64,000 bases of DNA from an uncultured bacterium (GCA_937981985.1 CALJNB010000019.1:1-64000), one strand, 5' to 3'; shown: positions 16,097-29,219, numbered from the stretch's first letter. Made by a program: numbers and translations. The notes: generated by a model from the letters alone, not told the origin.

Positions 16097-18128
16097 TGTC
16101 CATCTCGATATTGAGGCGTTTGAGCTCTTTGCCCACCTTGTCCTTCAAAGCGCTATCGACTTCGAAAGCATAGGGTCCCAATCGTACTAAGACTTTTGAT
16201 AGGGAATCGAGTTCATACAGCGCGTCAGCTAAGACTTCGTCTTCGATCCAAAGAATGGTGATATCGTCTCGGAATTGCGCGCTTGTACCGCCCGTCAACG
16301 CGTTTCGAAACGCGACGCGCTGTTCGGCCGGTACGCCGTTTTCGGTGCGGGGCTCTAAAAACGCAATGAGGTCATCAAAACCATCAAAATTTGCGTTGAT
16401 CTTATCGGGGTCAAACACGACCGAACGCGTCTTTTTATCGAATTCGGTTATATTTTGGACCATTGCAGAAGTCGAAATATTGGCTCGGAAGGGATCGTAG
16501 GTTGCTTTTAGAGCAGTATCAGAAAACTTAAAACATGGTCCACTTAGTTCCTGGTCGATCCGCACAGGATCACTAAAAAGACGCGTCATCCCGTTGAGAT
16601 CGATACCAGAAACGAAAACGGTATCGCTTGAAAGATGCACGATAATTGCGTCTGGGTTTTCGTGTTTAAGTTGGCCCAAGGCCATGTCTAAATTATCATA
16701 ATCTCGACATCGAATTAATTGGCCGTGTCGATAGATCGTATGCTGCTTATGAACACGGTAGCCGTCGCTTATTTGAAAGCGGATCGTTTCCGGAATGGGT
16801 GTAACAGAATGTTCACTTAGATAAGCTTCCATCGTCTTGTCGCTAAGACCTCCACCAAAACCTAATTGCATGGATTGAGAGTTCAACGCGAAAATAATCG
16901 TTTTTTCCTGACGATCTGAAATTTCTGCGAAGTTTAATAGCTCTTGAAATTGAGAGACGTGTAAAGGATCAAAAAAGACCGAAATCTCGCCGTTCGGTTG
17001 AGGTACAAACGATTTATGAATCTCGCTCTCCTCTTCAACTTTTTTCCGGATAAAGTCCTGATTATCATCCGACGAAATCTCAATTCCGCCCAAAAGATGC
17101 ATCGCTTTAACCCATTTTTTTACAAATTTTTCCATGGGCATCTCAGTGCCCTGAAGAGCATGCTCAACAAAAGCACGATCAACAGCCAAACAATATCGAA
17201 CCAAAGTCTCTATTGAAATCCATTGCTCAGTTTCGATACGCGTGAAAACAGACAACACATAGCGTCTTAAGGCGGGTAGTGAACTAGCTGTGTTCTGAAT
17301 CACTCCACCGCGACGATTTTCGTTCCACCATTCTGTGGTTAAAAACCCTTCTACAAAATGTGCAGGCGTAAAGACTGCCTCCCCGTTGTGAGCTGAGATT
17401 TCAGAACTTTCAATGGAGATGAGTTCCATCCCAAAAAGGATTGCGACTAAAAATGAAAAATCGCTAAGCTCTGTATCGTTGCTCAAGGTTAGGTTTCCCG
17501 AACCTGGCACCCAAAGCTTTTCAGCTAAAGTCTGAACACTCCTTCGATTCGGAAGATCCTGCTTGGTCAACGAAAGCTTTTTGCTTTTTAAACCATGGTG
17601 TAACAACGCAAAATTGAGCGCCATTTGTTTGGCATCATCTTTTTGTTGAGGCTCGAGATCTTCGCGTGTTTCGATGTTGGCGCCAATTCGTTCATCCGAA
17701 ACCACAGCGGTGAGAACCGTTGCCGCGATCGCAAATTCGCGGTGAAAGAAGGTCGGCTTGTGAATTAATTCGCTTAACGAAATATTATTTTCGTCCATCA
17801 CAAGGGGCAAAATCAATCCCTTGTTTGCCAAACTTTTCATCGTTCTAGACACATCATTGTGCCCACGAAGTGTGAGACTCTTGCGAATATTTTCCCCATC
17901 TGCACGTCCGCCTATTGCGGCAAATTCGGACAGGATAATACGCTCGTCTTCTTCGATGCGCTCTAGTATGGATTCGACTTTTTCAACGGATGCCATAGCC
18001 GTAGAAATCTCGTTAGATTCCCAATGGGATACCCATTCTTTCACGGTTTCGTGATCAAAACGCGCACGTAGTAATTTGATTTCAGCAATTTTTAGTGGTC
18101 CCGATGTCGAGACAATAATATCTTCCAT
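16089..18128 (-). CDS. Helicase-associated (XPB/Ssl2-like domain) protein
   Basis: This 679-aa protein has no helicase motors that I can see. Residues about 380-500 match the conserved pattern of the Helicase_C_3 / XPB-Ssl2 N-terminal-like domain: a strand-rich start (GEISVFFDPLHVSQFQELL), the run FALNSQSMQLGFGGGLSDK, LSEHSVTPIPETIRFQISDG and GQLIRCRD. In Actinobacteria and some Myxococcota such proteins accompany an XPB-type DNA repair helicase. The N-terminal 370 residues look like winged-helix modules (IILSEFAAIGG...). No XPB helicase gene lies in the window. It is coupled to the upstream short ORF by TAATG and overlaps the MazG-like gene. Confidence 0.65.
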   Translation of the reverse strand: MEDIIVSTSGPLKIAEIKLLRARFDHETVKEWVSHWESNEISTAMASVEKVESILERIEEDERIILSEFAAIGGRADGENIRKSLTLRGHNDVSRTMKSLANKGLILPLVMDENNISLSELIHKPTFFHREFAIAATVLTAVVSDERIGANIETREDLEPQQKDDAKQMALNFALLHHGLKSKKLSLTKQDLPNRRSVQTLAEKLWVPGSGNLTLSNDTELSDFSFLVAILFGMELISIESSEISAHNGEAVFTPAHFVEGFLTTEWWNENRRGGVIQNTASSLPALRRYVLSVFTRIETEQWISIETLVRYCLAVDRAFVEHALQGTEMPMEKFVKKWVKAMHLLGGIEISSDDNQDFIRKKVEEESEIHKSFVPQPNGEISVFFDPLHVSQFQELLNFAEISDRQEKTIIFALNSQSMQLGFGGGLSDKTMEAYLSEHSVTPIPETIRFQISDGYRVHKQHTIYRHGQLIRCRDYDNLDMALGQLKHENPDAIIVHLSSDTVFVSGIDLNGMTRLFSDPVRIDQELSGPCFKFSDTALKATYDPFRANISTSAMVQNITEFDKKTRSVVFDPDKINANFDGFDDLIAFLEPRTENGVPAEQRVAFRNALTGGTSAQFRDDITILWIEDEVLADALYELDSLSKVLVRLGPYAFEVDSALKDKVGKELKRLNIEMDNE

Positions 18129-18499
18129 TATCCTTCAACCCTCGGGTAAACCCCTTGTTTTCTTAAAAGTTCGCTTAACGTCTCGGCAAAAGCTTCTGGC
18201 ACTAAAATCGCCTTCGGATTAATCCGATGATGGGGAATATGACTCAGGTCAATTTTGACCAACGCCTCTTCAAGCAATGAGGGCGTTTCACAAATAAGAA
18301 GGGCAACACCTTCTGAGATTACTGGTAGGTCTTCCACTGCAAAACCTCGCAAAAAAATGGAATCTTGAATTCTAGCCGAGGTTTCGCGCCAGGTCCACCA
18401 CCGAATTATTTCTTTGGGTTTTGGATCGCAACCTTGTTCTTTCCAAGGTTCATTCCAATGAAATAGACCGCACCGGAAAGAAAGAAGCCAACGAACCAA
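18128..18499 (-). CDS. Short protein resembling tail of helicase-associated family; start uncertain
   Basis: The open frame has 123 codons from an ATG at 18499, but the first 30 lie inside the permease gene and look non-coding. No ATG or GTG is available just after the permease stop; an ATA overlapping that stop (ATAA, 18409-18406) or a TTG at 18352 (74 aa) are the alternatives, none with a convincing Shine-Dalgarno. The last 70 residues (VALLICETPSLLEEAL ... ILVPEAFAETLSELLRKQG) resemble the C-terminal segment of Helicase_C_3 proteins, so this may be a detached module of the gene that follows, coupled by TAATG. The upper part is Trp-rich (IIRWWTW). Confidence 0.5.
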   Translation of the reverse strand: MVRWLLSFRCGLFHWNEPWKEQGCDPKPKEIIRWWTWRETSARIQDSIFLRGFAVEDLPVISEGVALLICETPSLLEEALVKIDLSHIPHHRINPKAILVPEAFAETLSELLRKQGVYPRVEG

Positions 18500-19932
18500 G
18501 CGTAAGTATAGACCGATTGAAAAAACATCGGAACGGCTTCTTTTCCTAAGAGGCCAGCCTGAACTAAAAACCCCGGGACGTTCGGAGAAATCCCAATAAC
18601 CAACGCAACCAACGCAATCGGATTATAGCCGCTACGATACCAATATATGCCTTCGCGTTGGTAGAGGGATTCTAAATCCAACTTGGTTTTACGAATCAAA
18701 AAATAATCAACAATAACGATTCCACCGATAGAGCCAAGTAGTGCCGAATATCCAACCAACCACGTAAAGATATAGGAACCGGCTGAAGCCAGCAGCTTCC
18801 AAGGAAACATCGCAACACCAATACCGGCTGTGATCATCCCACCTGTACGGAACGAAATTTTATGAGGTGCGAGATTAATAATTGCATTAGCAGGCGATAC
18901 TACATTCGCTGCGATATTCGTGGACAAGGTTGCGATCGTTAATGCAAAGAGGGAAATAAGAATCGCCATACCACCGCCCATCTTTCCAAGAAGCACCGTC
19001 GGGTCGCTGATGGGTTCTCCATAAATAACCACGGTCGCCGACGTCACAGCCACACCAATAAACGCAAATAGGGTCATAAAGGTAGGTAACCCAATTGCCT
19101 GTCCAAGTATTTGATCACGTTGGGATTTTGCATAACGTGTAAAGTCGGGGATATTGAGAGATAAAGTCGCCCAAAATCCCACCATAGCAGTCAAAGAAGG
19201 AAAAAAGACGGCCCAAAACTGCCCCTCTTTTTGACCTCCCGCAGCGAACTGGCTCGGTGTGGATAACATGGCTCCAAAACCGTCCGCCTTCACATACGCC
19301 CAAGCGAGAAGAGCGAGCCCCATCAAAATTAGAAAAGGTGCAGCCCATGTTTCAAGCAATTTGATTGATTCGATTCCTCGCCAAATAATAATAACCTGCA
19401 GCGCCCAAAATAGGAGAAAGCAGATAAATTGAACAAGATTAATCCCCAGAATCGGTAGGGCGGTAGTCGCGAAGGTGTAGCCCATGATGACCAATGAAAG
19501 GTCATCGCCTGACATTCCATTTCCAAATACTACCAATAAAAGTTGGTATATCGCTTGCCCGCCGATCCAAGTGTTGATCCCAAACCACCCACACGCCACA
19601 AGTCCGCGCATGACGGCCGCGATATTGGCGCCAAGAATTCCAAAACTTGCCCGCGAAAAAACCGGAAATGGGATACCGTATTTCGTGCCCGCATGACCGT
19701 TGAGAATCATAGGAATAAGAACGATAAGATTTCCCAGACAAACCGTGAGGACCGCTTGCCACCAATTCATGCCCGCGGCAATAAGTCCGCCGGAAAGTAA
19801 ATAAGTGGGCACACAAACCACCATCCCGACCCACAACGCGGCCATGTTAAAAACCGACCAAACGCGACCCTCTTCTGGTGTCGGCGCGATATCATCATTA
19901 ATGAGAGTGGGGTCTGGGTTGTTGAGTTTCAT
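18406..19932 (-). CDS. NCS1-family nucleobase/hydantoin/allantoin:cation symporter
   Basis: This 508-aa integral membrane protein has about 12 hydrophobic helices and family hallmarks: a cytoplasmic start with EEGRVWSVFNMAALWVGM, then GLIAAGMNWWQAV, YGIPFPVFSRASFG and GWFGINTWIGGQA, all characteristic of Mhp1/CodB/PucI-type transporters. It imports a nucleobase, hydantoin, allantoin or related vitamin with Na+ or H+. The substrate is not predictable from context: no purine, pyrimidine or hydantoin catabolic gene is adjacent. The gene stands first in a leftward run, with AGGCG before the ATG. Confidence 0.88.
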   Translation of the reverse strand: MKLNNPDPTLINDDIAPTPEEGRVWSVFNMAALWVGMVVCVPTYLLSGGLIAAGMNWWQAVLTVCLGNLIVLIPMILNGHAGTKYGIPFPVFSRASFGILGANIAAVMRGLVACGWFGINTWIGGQAIYQLLLVVFGNGMSGDDLSLVIMGYTFATTALPILGINLVQFICFLLFWALQVIIIWRGIESIKLLETWAAPFLILMGLALLAWAYVKADGFGAMLSTPSQFAAGGQKEGQFWAVFFPSLTAMVGFWATLSLNIPDFTRYAKSQRDQILGQAIGLPTFMTLFAFIGVAVTSATVVIYGEPISDPTVLLGKMGGGMAILISLFALTIATLSTNIAANVVSPANAIINLAPHKISFRTGGMITAGIGVAMFPWKLLASAGSYIFTWLVGYSALLGSIGGIVIVDYFLIRKTKLDLESLYQREGIYWYRSGYNPIALVALVIGISPNVPGFLVQAGLLGKEAVPMFFQSVYTYAWFVGFFLSGAVYFIGMNLGKNKVAIQNPKK

Positions 19933-20041
19933 GCTTCGCCTAATTAGATACGATAAGAAACGAAATTATCGACGAATGCCGGGTTATCGTTAGCAAGCCC
20001 GTAGGTGAAAACGGAACCCAGTGTCAAGATTTAGGTGAGGT

Positions 20042-20764
20042 TTATTTTTCTAAGGTATTCGTAAAGGCGCGCAATTTTTGAGCACGCATGTCGGCTTCTA
20101 CCTTAACGCGATCGACGCTTCTTTTTTCCAGAGCGGTGAGTATTGTGGCCTCGCACACATTTTCTTCTTTTGGGGTGAACTTATAATCGCCCCTACTCTT
20201 CAAGTTTTGAATGATGGTTTGCTGTTTAGACAAACTCGAATCGGTCGTTCGTGTAGAGAACGAACGCGCTCCCGGGCGAACTTTCGCGGCGTCCAAGCGA
20301 TTCGATCCGTTAAGGCTTAAAAGTTGTTCTTCGAAAGAGCATTCGATATTTTCGAAAAAAAGCCCATATCGAATCTCAATTTCGCGACGCTTGATTTCGT
20401 CGAGGATTTCGGATTCATCAAGCTCAAATCTCTCATTCTTATGGCTTTTTTGAAGCGCAATTTTAAGGGCAGAGATCACCTCAGGATCGCTATCAAAGCC
20501 CGTTCTCGCGGCGTGAAGTGCCAGAACCTCAAATTGAGCAACCCCAGTGAGATGGGCTCGCTTGGCCTCCACAGTACTAAGTTTACTAGCCGCAAATTCG
20601 GGCAAGTTGTCAATTCTTCGATTTAATTCGTTGAGCGATACTTGATACCCATCCAAGATAAGAACGGGGGCTGAGCCATCATGATTGTCGTTTTTCGGAT
20701 CCGGTTTTTTGGGCGCACAACCCAACAAAATCAGAGGCAAAATGTAAGAAATCGATTTAAACAT
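20042..20764 (-). CDS. SurA-N-like lipoprotein, no PPIase domain
   Basis: I start at the ATG at 20764, giving MFKSISYILPLILLGCAPK, a good lipoprotein signal with Cys16; a longer frame from 20830 adds an unlikely 22 residues. The 240-aa protein contains a segment (about 35-110: LDGYQVSLNELNRRID, then a run of helices) like the N-terminal chaperone part of SurA/PpiC parvulins, but I see no parvulin domain after it. It may be a periplasmic chaperone-like or degenerate parvulin. It is divergent from gyrB, with 185 bp between. Confidence 0.7.
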   Translation of the reverse strand: MFKSISYILPLILLGCAPKKPDPKNDNHDGSAPVLILDGYQVSLNELNRRIDNLPEFAASKLSTVEAKRAHLTGVAQFEVLALHAARTGFDSDPEVISALKIALQKSHKNERFELDESEILDEIKRREIEIRYGLFFENIECSFEEQLLSLNGSNRLDAAKVRPGARSFSTRTTDSSLSKQQTIIQNLKSRGDYKFTPKEENVCEATILTALEKRSVDRVKVEADMRAQKLRAFTNTLEK

Positions 20765-20913
20765 ATCTTGTTTTAACGACTGTACGAAGAACACGCAAGA
20801 GAGCGAGTTTAAGCTATTCGTTGCCAACAAACCGTTGAACGTTCTTTATCTCGTTTGGGCGTGACTTGATAGGTTCAAAATGGTAGATTTCCAGGTCTGT
20901 TTTTAGATTCTAA

Positions 20914-23893
<2,980 letters not shown>

Positions 23894-23897
<4 letters not shown>

Positions 23898-25510
23898 AAG
23901 AATTCGGCCCATACGAATTGATTGAGGAAATTGGCGTCGGTGGTATGGCTGAAGTTTGGCTAGGGCGCGAAAAAGAAAGTAGTTCACTTTACGCAATTAA
24001 GCGCATCCATCCCCACCTCGCTAAAGATCCTAAATTCATCGAAATGTTCATCGATGAAGCAAAAATTGGTAAAAGTTTCAATCATCCCAATATCGCCAAA
24101 GTAATGGATGTTGGAATCATTGACGACGTTCCGTATATGACCATGGAATTTCTGGATGGAAAAGACCTAGCCTTCGTTCTCGATACGATTGAAGATACAA
24201 ATTTTGAAATTGCTATCGGGGTGGCTTTGGAAATTACGATTCAAATTTTGGATGCCTTAGGTTATGCGCATCGATATGAAATTGAAGGCGTCCACCAAAA
24301 TATTATCCATCGAGATATCTCTCCGCATAATATCTTAATATCGAAAACCGGCCGTGTGAGCCTCCTTGATTTTGGCGTCGCAAAAGCCTTAGACCGGAAC
24401 GCAAAGACGGAAACAGGAGTTGTAAAAGGTAAACTCTCCTACATGTCTCCAGAACAGGTAAAACAAGAAAAATTAGACCATCGCGCCGACCTTTTTTCTA
24501 TGGGGGTTGTACTCTACGAGTTGTTGACTCTTGCTACACCCTTTGGTCGAGAATTGAAGGCCGTCCACGGTATCATGAACCACGAAGCTCCTGACCCGCG
24601 AGAACTACGTTCAGAGATTCCTATCGAAATATCATGCGTTGTGGGGAAAGCTCTTGAAAAGGCCCCTGATGCTAGGTTTCAATCGGCTTTTGAAATGGCC
24701 ACAGAACTTCGCGAAATCATGGCGAATAACTATCCCAATATCGATGGCAAGGATATTAGTGGTTTGATGTCGTCGACGCTAGCCTTCAGTAGTCCCGAAA
24801 AGACCAGTGAAGATTTCACGCAGAATATCGGGCAAAGTCTCGAAGTACTTCAAAATGAAGTCATCGAAGAAGATAAAAAGCAAAAAAGATTCCTTCCTCT
24901 AATCGTCGCAGCCTTGATCGCCATTGCTCTCGGTTTAGGGTTAACGATTTACCAAGCAGTTTCATCAAAAACGACCTTCGAAGATCCTTTGAATCCCAAA
25001 GAGCACATTTCGCAGAGTACAGATCGCAATCCCGCGCCAAAAGTCCAGACGCCGCCTTTTCGGGAATTACTCGACTCACTTTCGATCGAAACTTCGGTAC
25101 CTCCCGATATCAGCGATAATGAAATGAAACGGGTTTTAAAATATCGTTTTGATAATCGCCCCGAAAGCTATCTCATCGGAAAAAAGACACATTCCCTGAC
25201 CCAAGTATTTGAAACATCTAAAACAGCAAACCCGGAGAAAGAACACCTATACGTTGATCCCGGAGATCCGAATGCAAGCTTTGATCTGAAAACCACGGCA
25301 GCCGAACGTGAACAGAGGAGGGCAGAAAAGAAGAAACTGGGAGAAATTCGCGACGCACTTTCGGAAAAAAAACAAGGAGAGAAAAAAAAGCGAATCACTA
25401 AAAAGAAAAAGAAGCGGAAAAAGAAACCTGTCGCCAAAAAGAAGCCGCGTAAAAAGAAAAAGAAACGAAAAAATAAATTCATCGATAAGGTTATCCCCGC
25501 CGGGCTATAA
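23894..25510 (+). CDS. Membrane-anchored Ser/Thr protein kinase with Lys-rich tail
   Basis: This 538-aa Hanks-type kinase starts at a TTG overlapping the previous stop. It has the Gly loop GVGGMAEV (14-21), catalytic Lys36 in AIK, the catalytic loop HRDISPHN (near 140), DFG and SPEQ, so it should be active. The HRDxSPxN form is typical of myxobacterial kinases. After the kinase domain comes a juxtamembrane stretch, a membrane helix (about 334-354), and a C-terminal periplasmic part that ends in an extreme Lys/Arg-rich tail (about 460-535). Coupling to gyrB and the membrane protein suggests shared expression; targets are unknown. Confidence 0.88.
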
Positions 25511-25537
25511 TTCGGGCTAATAGGAACGATAATTTAT

Positions 25538-25864
25538 CTAATCATCAAGAAACTGGTTTTTCCAATTATTCAAAACTTCATTGCATCTAACTTCTAAGTC
25601 TGGCCACTTATACGATATGCGCTCAAAGCAGATCTCTAGTTCACTCAGATTGTCGTAAGGAAAGGTTGCTGACATGAATAGAGCGGCTTCCACTTCCTTT
25701 CTAGTATTTGACGATAACCATTGTCGTCTGACCTGTTCTAATGCGCTTCCGTTATCATCTAAACACCAAATAAGCCGATCAAAAACTTCCGACAATGCAG
25801 AAACTGGAAGTCCATTAACATGTCTATTTAGAATAAAGTTCATCACATCAAGCATTTCGGTCAT
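25538..25864 (-). CDS. Hypothetical protein, 108 aa
   Basis: This small acidic-to-neutral protein has a largely helical look (MTEMLDVMNFILNRHVNG, VFDRLIWCLDD, then LSELEICFERI and a Trp-rich end). There is no signal peptide, membrane helix or motif I recognise. It has an AAGGG ribosome site 5-9 nt before the ATG. It stands alone between the kinase gene (convergent) and the dihydrolipoyl dehydrogenase gene. Size and composition recall small immunity-type proteins, but there is no toxin next to it and I do not claim that. Confidence 0.6.
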   Translation of the reverse strand: MTEMLDVMNFILNRHVNGLPVSALSEVFDRLIWCLDDNGSALEQVRRQWLSSNTRKEVEAALFMSATFPYDNLSELEICFERISYKWPDLEVRCNEVLNNWKNQFLDD

Positions 25865-25939
25865 CGCTTTCCCTTCAATGATTTATGTTTATTGTGATGA
25901 TTGTTTTCATGGGATTCGGGCCGAAAAAAGAAAGCAAAT

Positions 25940-27337
25940 CTACATGTGGATGGTATGACCCATTACCGCATGGGCGGCCTCAGCCATTGCTTCACTCAAG
26001 GTCGGATGCGGATGTATGGTGTTCAAGATCTCTTCAATCGTGGACTCTAATTCCATCGCTAAGGTTCCTTCAGTAATGAGCTCAGTTGCTTTAGGCCCTA
26101 CAATATGTACCCCAAGAATTTCGTTATATTTTTCGTCACAAACGATTTTAACAAATCCCTCTCCTTGACCCATAATAGTTGCCTTGCCAATTGCACTGAA
26201 TGGAAAGGTTCCGGCTTTAATTTTATGTCCAGCTTCTTTGGCTTTACGTTCAGTAAGACCGACCGATGCGACTTCTGGATGACAATAGGTGCAGTTGGGT
26301 ACGAGATTATGTTTAATCGGTTGTGGATTTTTGCCGGCAATATGATCAACAGCAATACTTCCTTCACGCGATGCGACATGTGCCAACCAAGCAGTATCCA
26401 CAATATCGCCAATTGCATAAATCCACGATTCCGCGGTTTGCATCATCTCGTTCACCTCAACAACACCACGCTTATCAACCTTTACTTTCGTATTTTTCAA
26501 ACCGCAATCACTAGTAACCGGCTTGCGACCGGTGGCGATTAATAAGTGGGAACATGAGATATTTTCTTTACCCTTCGGAGTATCAACCACAAGAGTCACT
26601 CCTGTTTTGGTTGATTTTACTTCGCTTAATTTGGATGCAGTAAGAACCTTCATCCCTTGCTTCTTAAACGATTTCTCGACTTCTTTGGAAACTTCGACAT
26701 CTTCGATAGGTAAGATATGTTCCGCAAGTTCAATAAGCGTCGTTTCTGAACCGTAACGAAGATAGATAGAGGCGAATTCACACCCAACGGCACCGGCTCC
26801 GACGACGACTAGGTGACTTGGAACCTCTTCCATATCCAAAATGTCATCTGAATCGATAATACGTTTATGATCCATTTTTACGAAAGGAAGATGTGCAACT
26901 TCGGATCCGGTAGCGAGAATAAGGTGCTTGGTTTTAATTTCGGTCATTTTTCCATCCGCTTCGATAGAAATAACGCCCTTCTTAACAATACGACCGTGTC
27001 CAAGGTGTACGTCGATCTTATTTTTTTTCATGAGATAAGAAACGCCACCGGCATTTTTCTTAACCACTTTCTTTTTATAATCCTGAACTTTCTTAATATC
27101 GATCTTGGGATCGCTTAAGGTAATACCGAAATCTTCTGCATGGCGTGCCTTATCGAGAATATCGGCAGTATTTAGGAGTGCTTTTGTGGGAATACAACCT
27201 CTTAAAAGACATGTTCCGCCCAAACGTTTGGTCGGCTCTTTCTCGATAATTGCTGTTTTGAAACCCGCTTGTGCGGCATGAATCGCAGCAACATATCCAC
27301 CAGGGCCACTTCCTAAAACGACAACATCATAACTCAT
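25940..27337 (-). CDS. lpdA: Dihydrolipoyl dehydrogenase (E3)
   Basis: The start is the ATG at 27337, with AAAGGAGTT just before it; the open frame extends upstream but only into the leader. The 465-aa enzyme has the FAD motif VVLGSGPGGYVAAIHAA, the redox disulfide GGTCLLRGCIPTKALL, an NAD motif VVVGAGAVGCEFASIY, and the C-terminal catalytic His-Glu dyad in TIHPHPTLSEAM. It reoxidises lipoyl groups of pyruvate/2-oxoglutarate dehydrogenase and glycine cleavage complexes. No E1/E2 genes are adjacent. It is divergent from the tryptophan dioxygenase gene. Confidence 0.93.
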   Translation of the reverse strand: MSYDVVVLGSGPGGYVAAIHAAQAGFKTAIIEKEPTKRLGGTCLLRGCIPTKALLNTADILDKARHAEDFGITLSDPKIDIKKVQDYKKKVVKKNAGGVSYLMKKNKIDVHLGHGRIVKKGVISIEADGKMTEIKTKHLILATGSEVAHLPFVKMDHKRIIDSDDILDMEEVPSHLVVVGAGAVGCEFASIYLRYGSETTLIELAEHILPIEDVEVSKEVEKSFKKQGMKVLTASKLSEVKSTKTGVTLVVDTPKGKENISCSHLLIATGRKPVTSDCGLKNTKVKVDKRGVVEVNEMMQTAESWIYAIGDIVDTAWLAHVASREGSIAVDHIAGKNPQPIKHNLVPNCTYCHPEVASVGLTERKAKEAGHKIKAGTFPFSAIGKATIMGQGEGFVKIVCDEKYNEILGVHIVGPKATELITEGTLAMELESTIEEILNTIHPHPTLSEAMAEAAHAVMGHTIHM

Positions 27338-27466
27338 AAGAACTCCTTTCAAAAATTTGGCTTTACGCCGTTTAACGCGGCACTCTTTCATCCAAGATTA
27401 TTGCTGTCAACGTTGAGAATATAAGTCCACTTTGATACAGACCTTGTTATTACGGGAGTATTTAAA

Positions 27467-28300
27467 ATGGCCGAAAAAGTAAATTACGATAATTATCTAA
27501 AAGTATCCGAACTTCTCTCCTTACAAGAGTCCCTTTCCGAACCCAAAGCGCACGATGAGTTATTGTTTATAACGATCCATCAAGCCTACGAACTCTGGTT
27601 CAAACAAATTCTATTCGAAATGGACGCCGCCTGTGTGGCGATCAAAGCTGGTGCCGCTTATGACGCTACTCGGATTTTCCAACGCATCTTAAAAATCGAG
27701 GGAATTTTAGTTCCACAGATTCACATACTCGAAACGATGTCGCCTCGAGACTTTCTTAGCTTTCGAAAAATTCTAAATCCGGCGAGCGGCTTTCAGTCAG
27801 TTCAGTTTCGCCAAGTGGAGTTTTTATCGGGGATGAAATCTCAAGAGTCACTTGATTCCATGGATCGATTTGATCTGGATACCACCAAACTGCACCAAAG
27901 GTTCAATGAACCTAGTATCCGGGAAGTGTTCTACGAAGCCCTGCAAACGGCCGGGTATGACGTCGCTATTCCAACCGATAATACAAATCCGGAAGGTGAT
28001 GATTTAGATCGTACTCTTGAAACCTTAAAGACGATCTACGAATTTCCTGAAAAACATTACAAGTGGTACGCACTCGCCGAGGCCCTCGTTTCTCACGATC
28101 AAAATTTATTGCTTTGGCGTTTCCACCACGTCCGAGTCGTAGAAAGACTCATAGGATCCAAAATGGGAACTGGCGGATCAGCCGGCGTAAAGTACCTGGA
28201 AAGCACTTTATCAAAACGCGCCTACCCTATGCTTTGGTTCGCGCGCGGGATGTTAACCGACGATCTCTACGGAACCATTCGGGGTCACACGACCGACTAA
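27467..28300 (+). CDS. kynA: Tryptophan 2,3-dioxygenase
   Basis: This 277-aa haem enzyme is close to the usual bacterial length. It has the substrate-site segment ITIHQAYELWFKQILFEMD and the haem-ligand region FHHVRVVERLIGSKMGTGG near residue 225-245, which correspond to known TDO signatures. It opens the indole ring of Trp to N-formylkynurenine, the first step of the kynurenine pathway. The downstream enzymes 3-hydroxyanthranilate dioxygenase, ACMS decarboxylase and a cyclase-family formamidase candidate lie about 10 kb further on (38009-40326). An upstream GGGAG ribosome site is present. Confidence 0.93.
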   Translation: MAEKVNYDNYLKVSELLSLQESLSEPKAHDELLFITIHQAYELWFKQILFEMDAACVAIKAGAAYDATRIFQRILKIEGILVPQIHILETMSPRDFLSFRKILNPASGFQSVQFRQVEFLSGMKSQESLDSMDRFDLDTTKLHQRFNEPSIREVFYEALQTAGYDVAIPTDNTNPEGDDLDRTLETLKTIYEFPEKHYKWYALAEALVSHDQNLLLWRFHHVRVVERLIGSKMGTGGSAGVKYLESTLSKRAYPMLWFARGMLTDDLYGTIRGHTTD

Positions 28301-28370
28301 ATCCGCGGCCCCAGGCCCCTGATGCAAATGTTTTTACGGCGTGGAGCTTAAGAGCAAGGAAAAATAAAGT

Positions 28371-29177
28371 ATGCCAGAGTTAGCTGAAGTAGAAATCGTT
28401 CGTCGTAACATCCAAGCTTGGTGGAAAACCCCTGCTGACGAAGTCGTCTGGATTGATTCCAAGTTTGGCGATTTGCAAACGCATTTAGAAAAAGCGCTAC
28501 GTTCAAAACCAACCGCCTTCATTCGGCGAGGAAAACACCTTATCGTACAAACCGAAAAGGGCGGCATCTATTTTCATCTGCGGATGACCGGAAAAATAAT
28601 TTCTGCAAAAAAACCCGACCTCAGATTTGCTCGCCTGGCGTTTAAAATCAGCCCCGGCCGTATTCAGGGGAAAGAAGTATATCCTTGGCTTGTCTTTGTG
28701 GATAGTCGCCGTTTGGGATCAGTCGAGTATTTAGAGGCAAACACCTTGCCGCGTTCGTTTGAAACTCTCGGTCCGGAACCCGACGCCATTTCCGTGAGTT
28801 ATTTCGACGAGTGTATCGGCAAGAAGAGAGGACTTAAATCAGCTCTACTCGATCAAAAGGTTGTCGCCGGCGTAGGTAATATAGCAATAACAGAACTCTT
28901 TTGGACCCATAAAATATCGCCAAATGCAAAATGGGTCGATCTTTCCGAAAGACAAAAAAACGATCTCTGTGACGGAATGGCTCCCTATTTTGATGCATTA
29001 ATTGAAAAAGAATCAGGCGCCGAAATCGCGTACGCAAACGAAAAAGGCGCACCCAACCCCTTCGTGGTCTACAAACGTTTAGGTGAGCCGTGTCCCCGGT
29101 GTAGGATCGCTATCGAACGTACGAAGGTGGCAAGTCGATCCACTTACTTTTGTCCGAACTGTCAGCCCGATCGTTAA
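28371..29177 (+). CDS. mutM: Formamidopyrimidine-DNA glycosylase (MutM/Fpg)
   Basis: This 268-aa protein starts MPELAEVE, with the catalytic Pro and Glu exposed at the N-terminus after Met removal. The C-terminal zinc finger is complete (CPRC ... CPNC, about residues 244-265), with an Arg in the intervening loop. The mid region contains LDQKVVAGVGNIAI (helix-two-turn-helix motif). It removes 8-oxoguanine and formamidopyrimidines and nicks abasic sites. The gene lies 70 nt after kynA and 42 nt before the parvulin gene on the same strand. Endonuclease VIII (Nei) is the alternative, but PELAEVE/DQK favours MutM. Confidence 0.93.
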   Translation: MPELAEVEIVRRNIQAWWKTPADEVVWIDSKFGDLQTHLEKALRSKPTAFIRRGKHLIVQTEKGGIYFHLRMTGKIISAKKPDLRFARLAFKISPGRIQGKEVYPWLVFVDSRRLGSVEYLEANTLPRSFETLGPEPDAISVSYFDECIGKKRGLKSALLDQKVVAGVGNIAITELFWTHKISPNAKWVDLSERQKNDLCDGMAPYFDALIEKESGAEIAYANEKGAPNPFVVYKRLGEPCPRCRIAIERTKVASRSTYFCPNCQPDR

Positions 29178-29219
29178 ATCTTGTTTCATTCCGCGTAAAA
29201 ATTGGTTATGACTTCCCTC

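Noticed and set aside
20765-20830. Upstream ATG of the SurA-like lipoprotein at 20830
   Set aside because: It would bury the clean lipoprotein signal MFKSISYILPLILLGC behind 22 extra residues.
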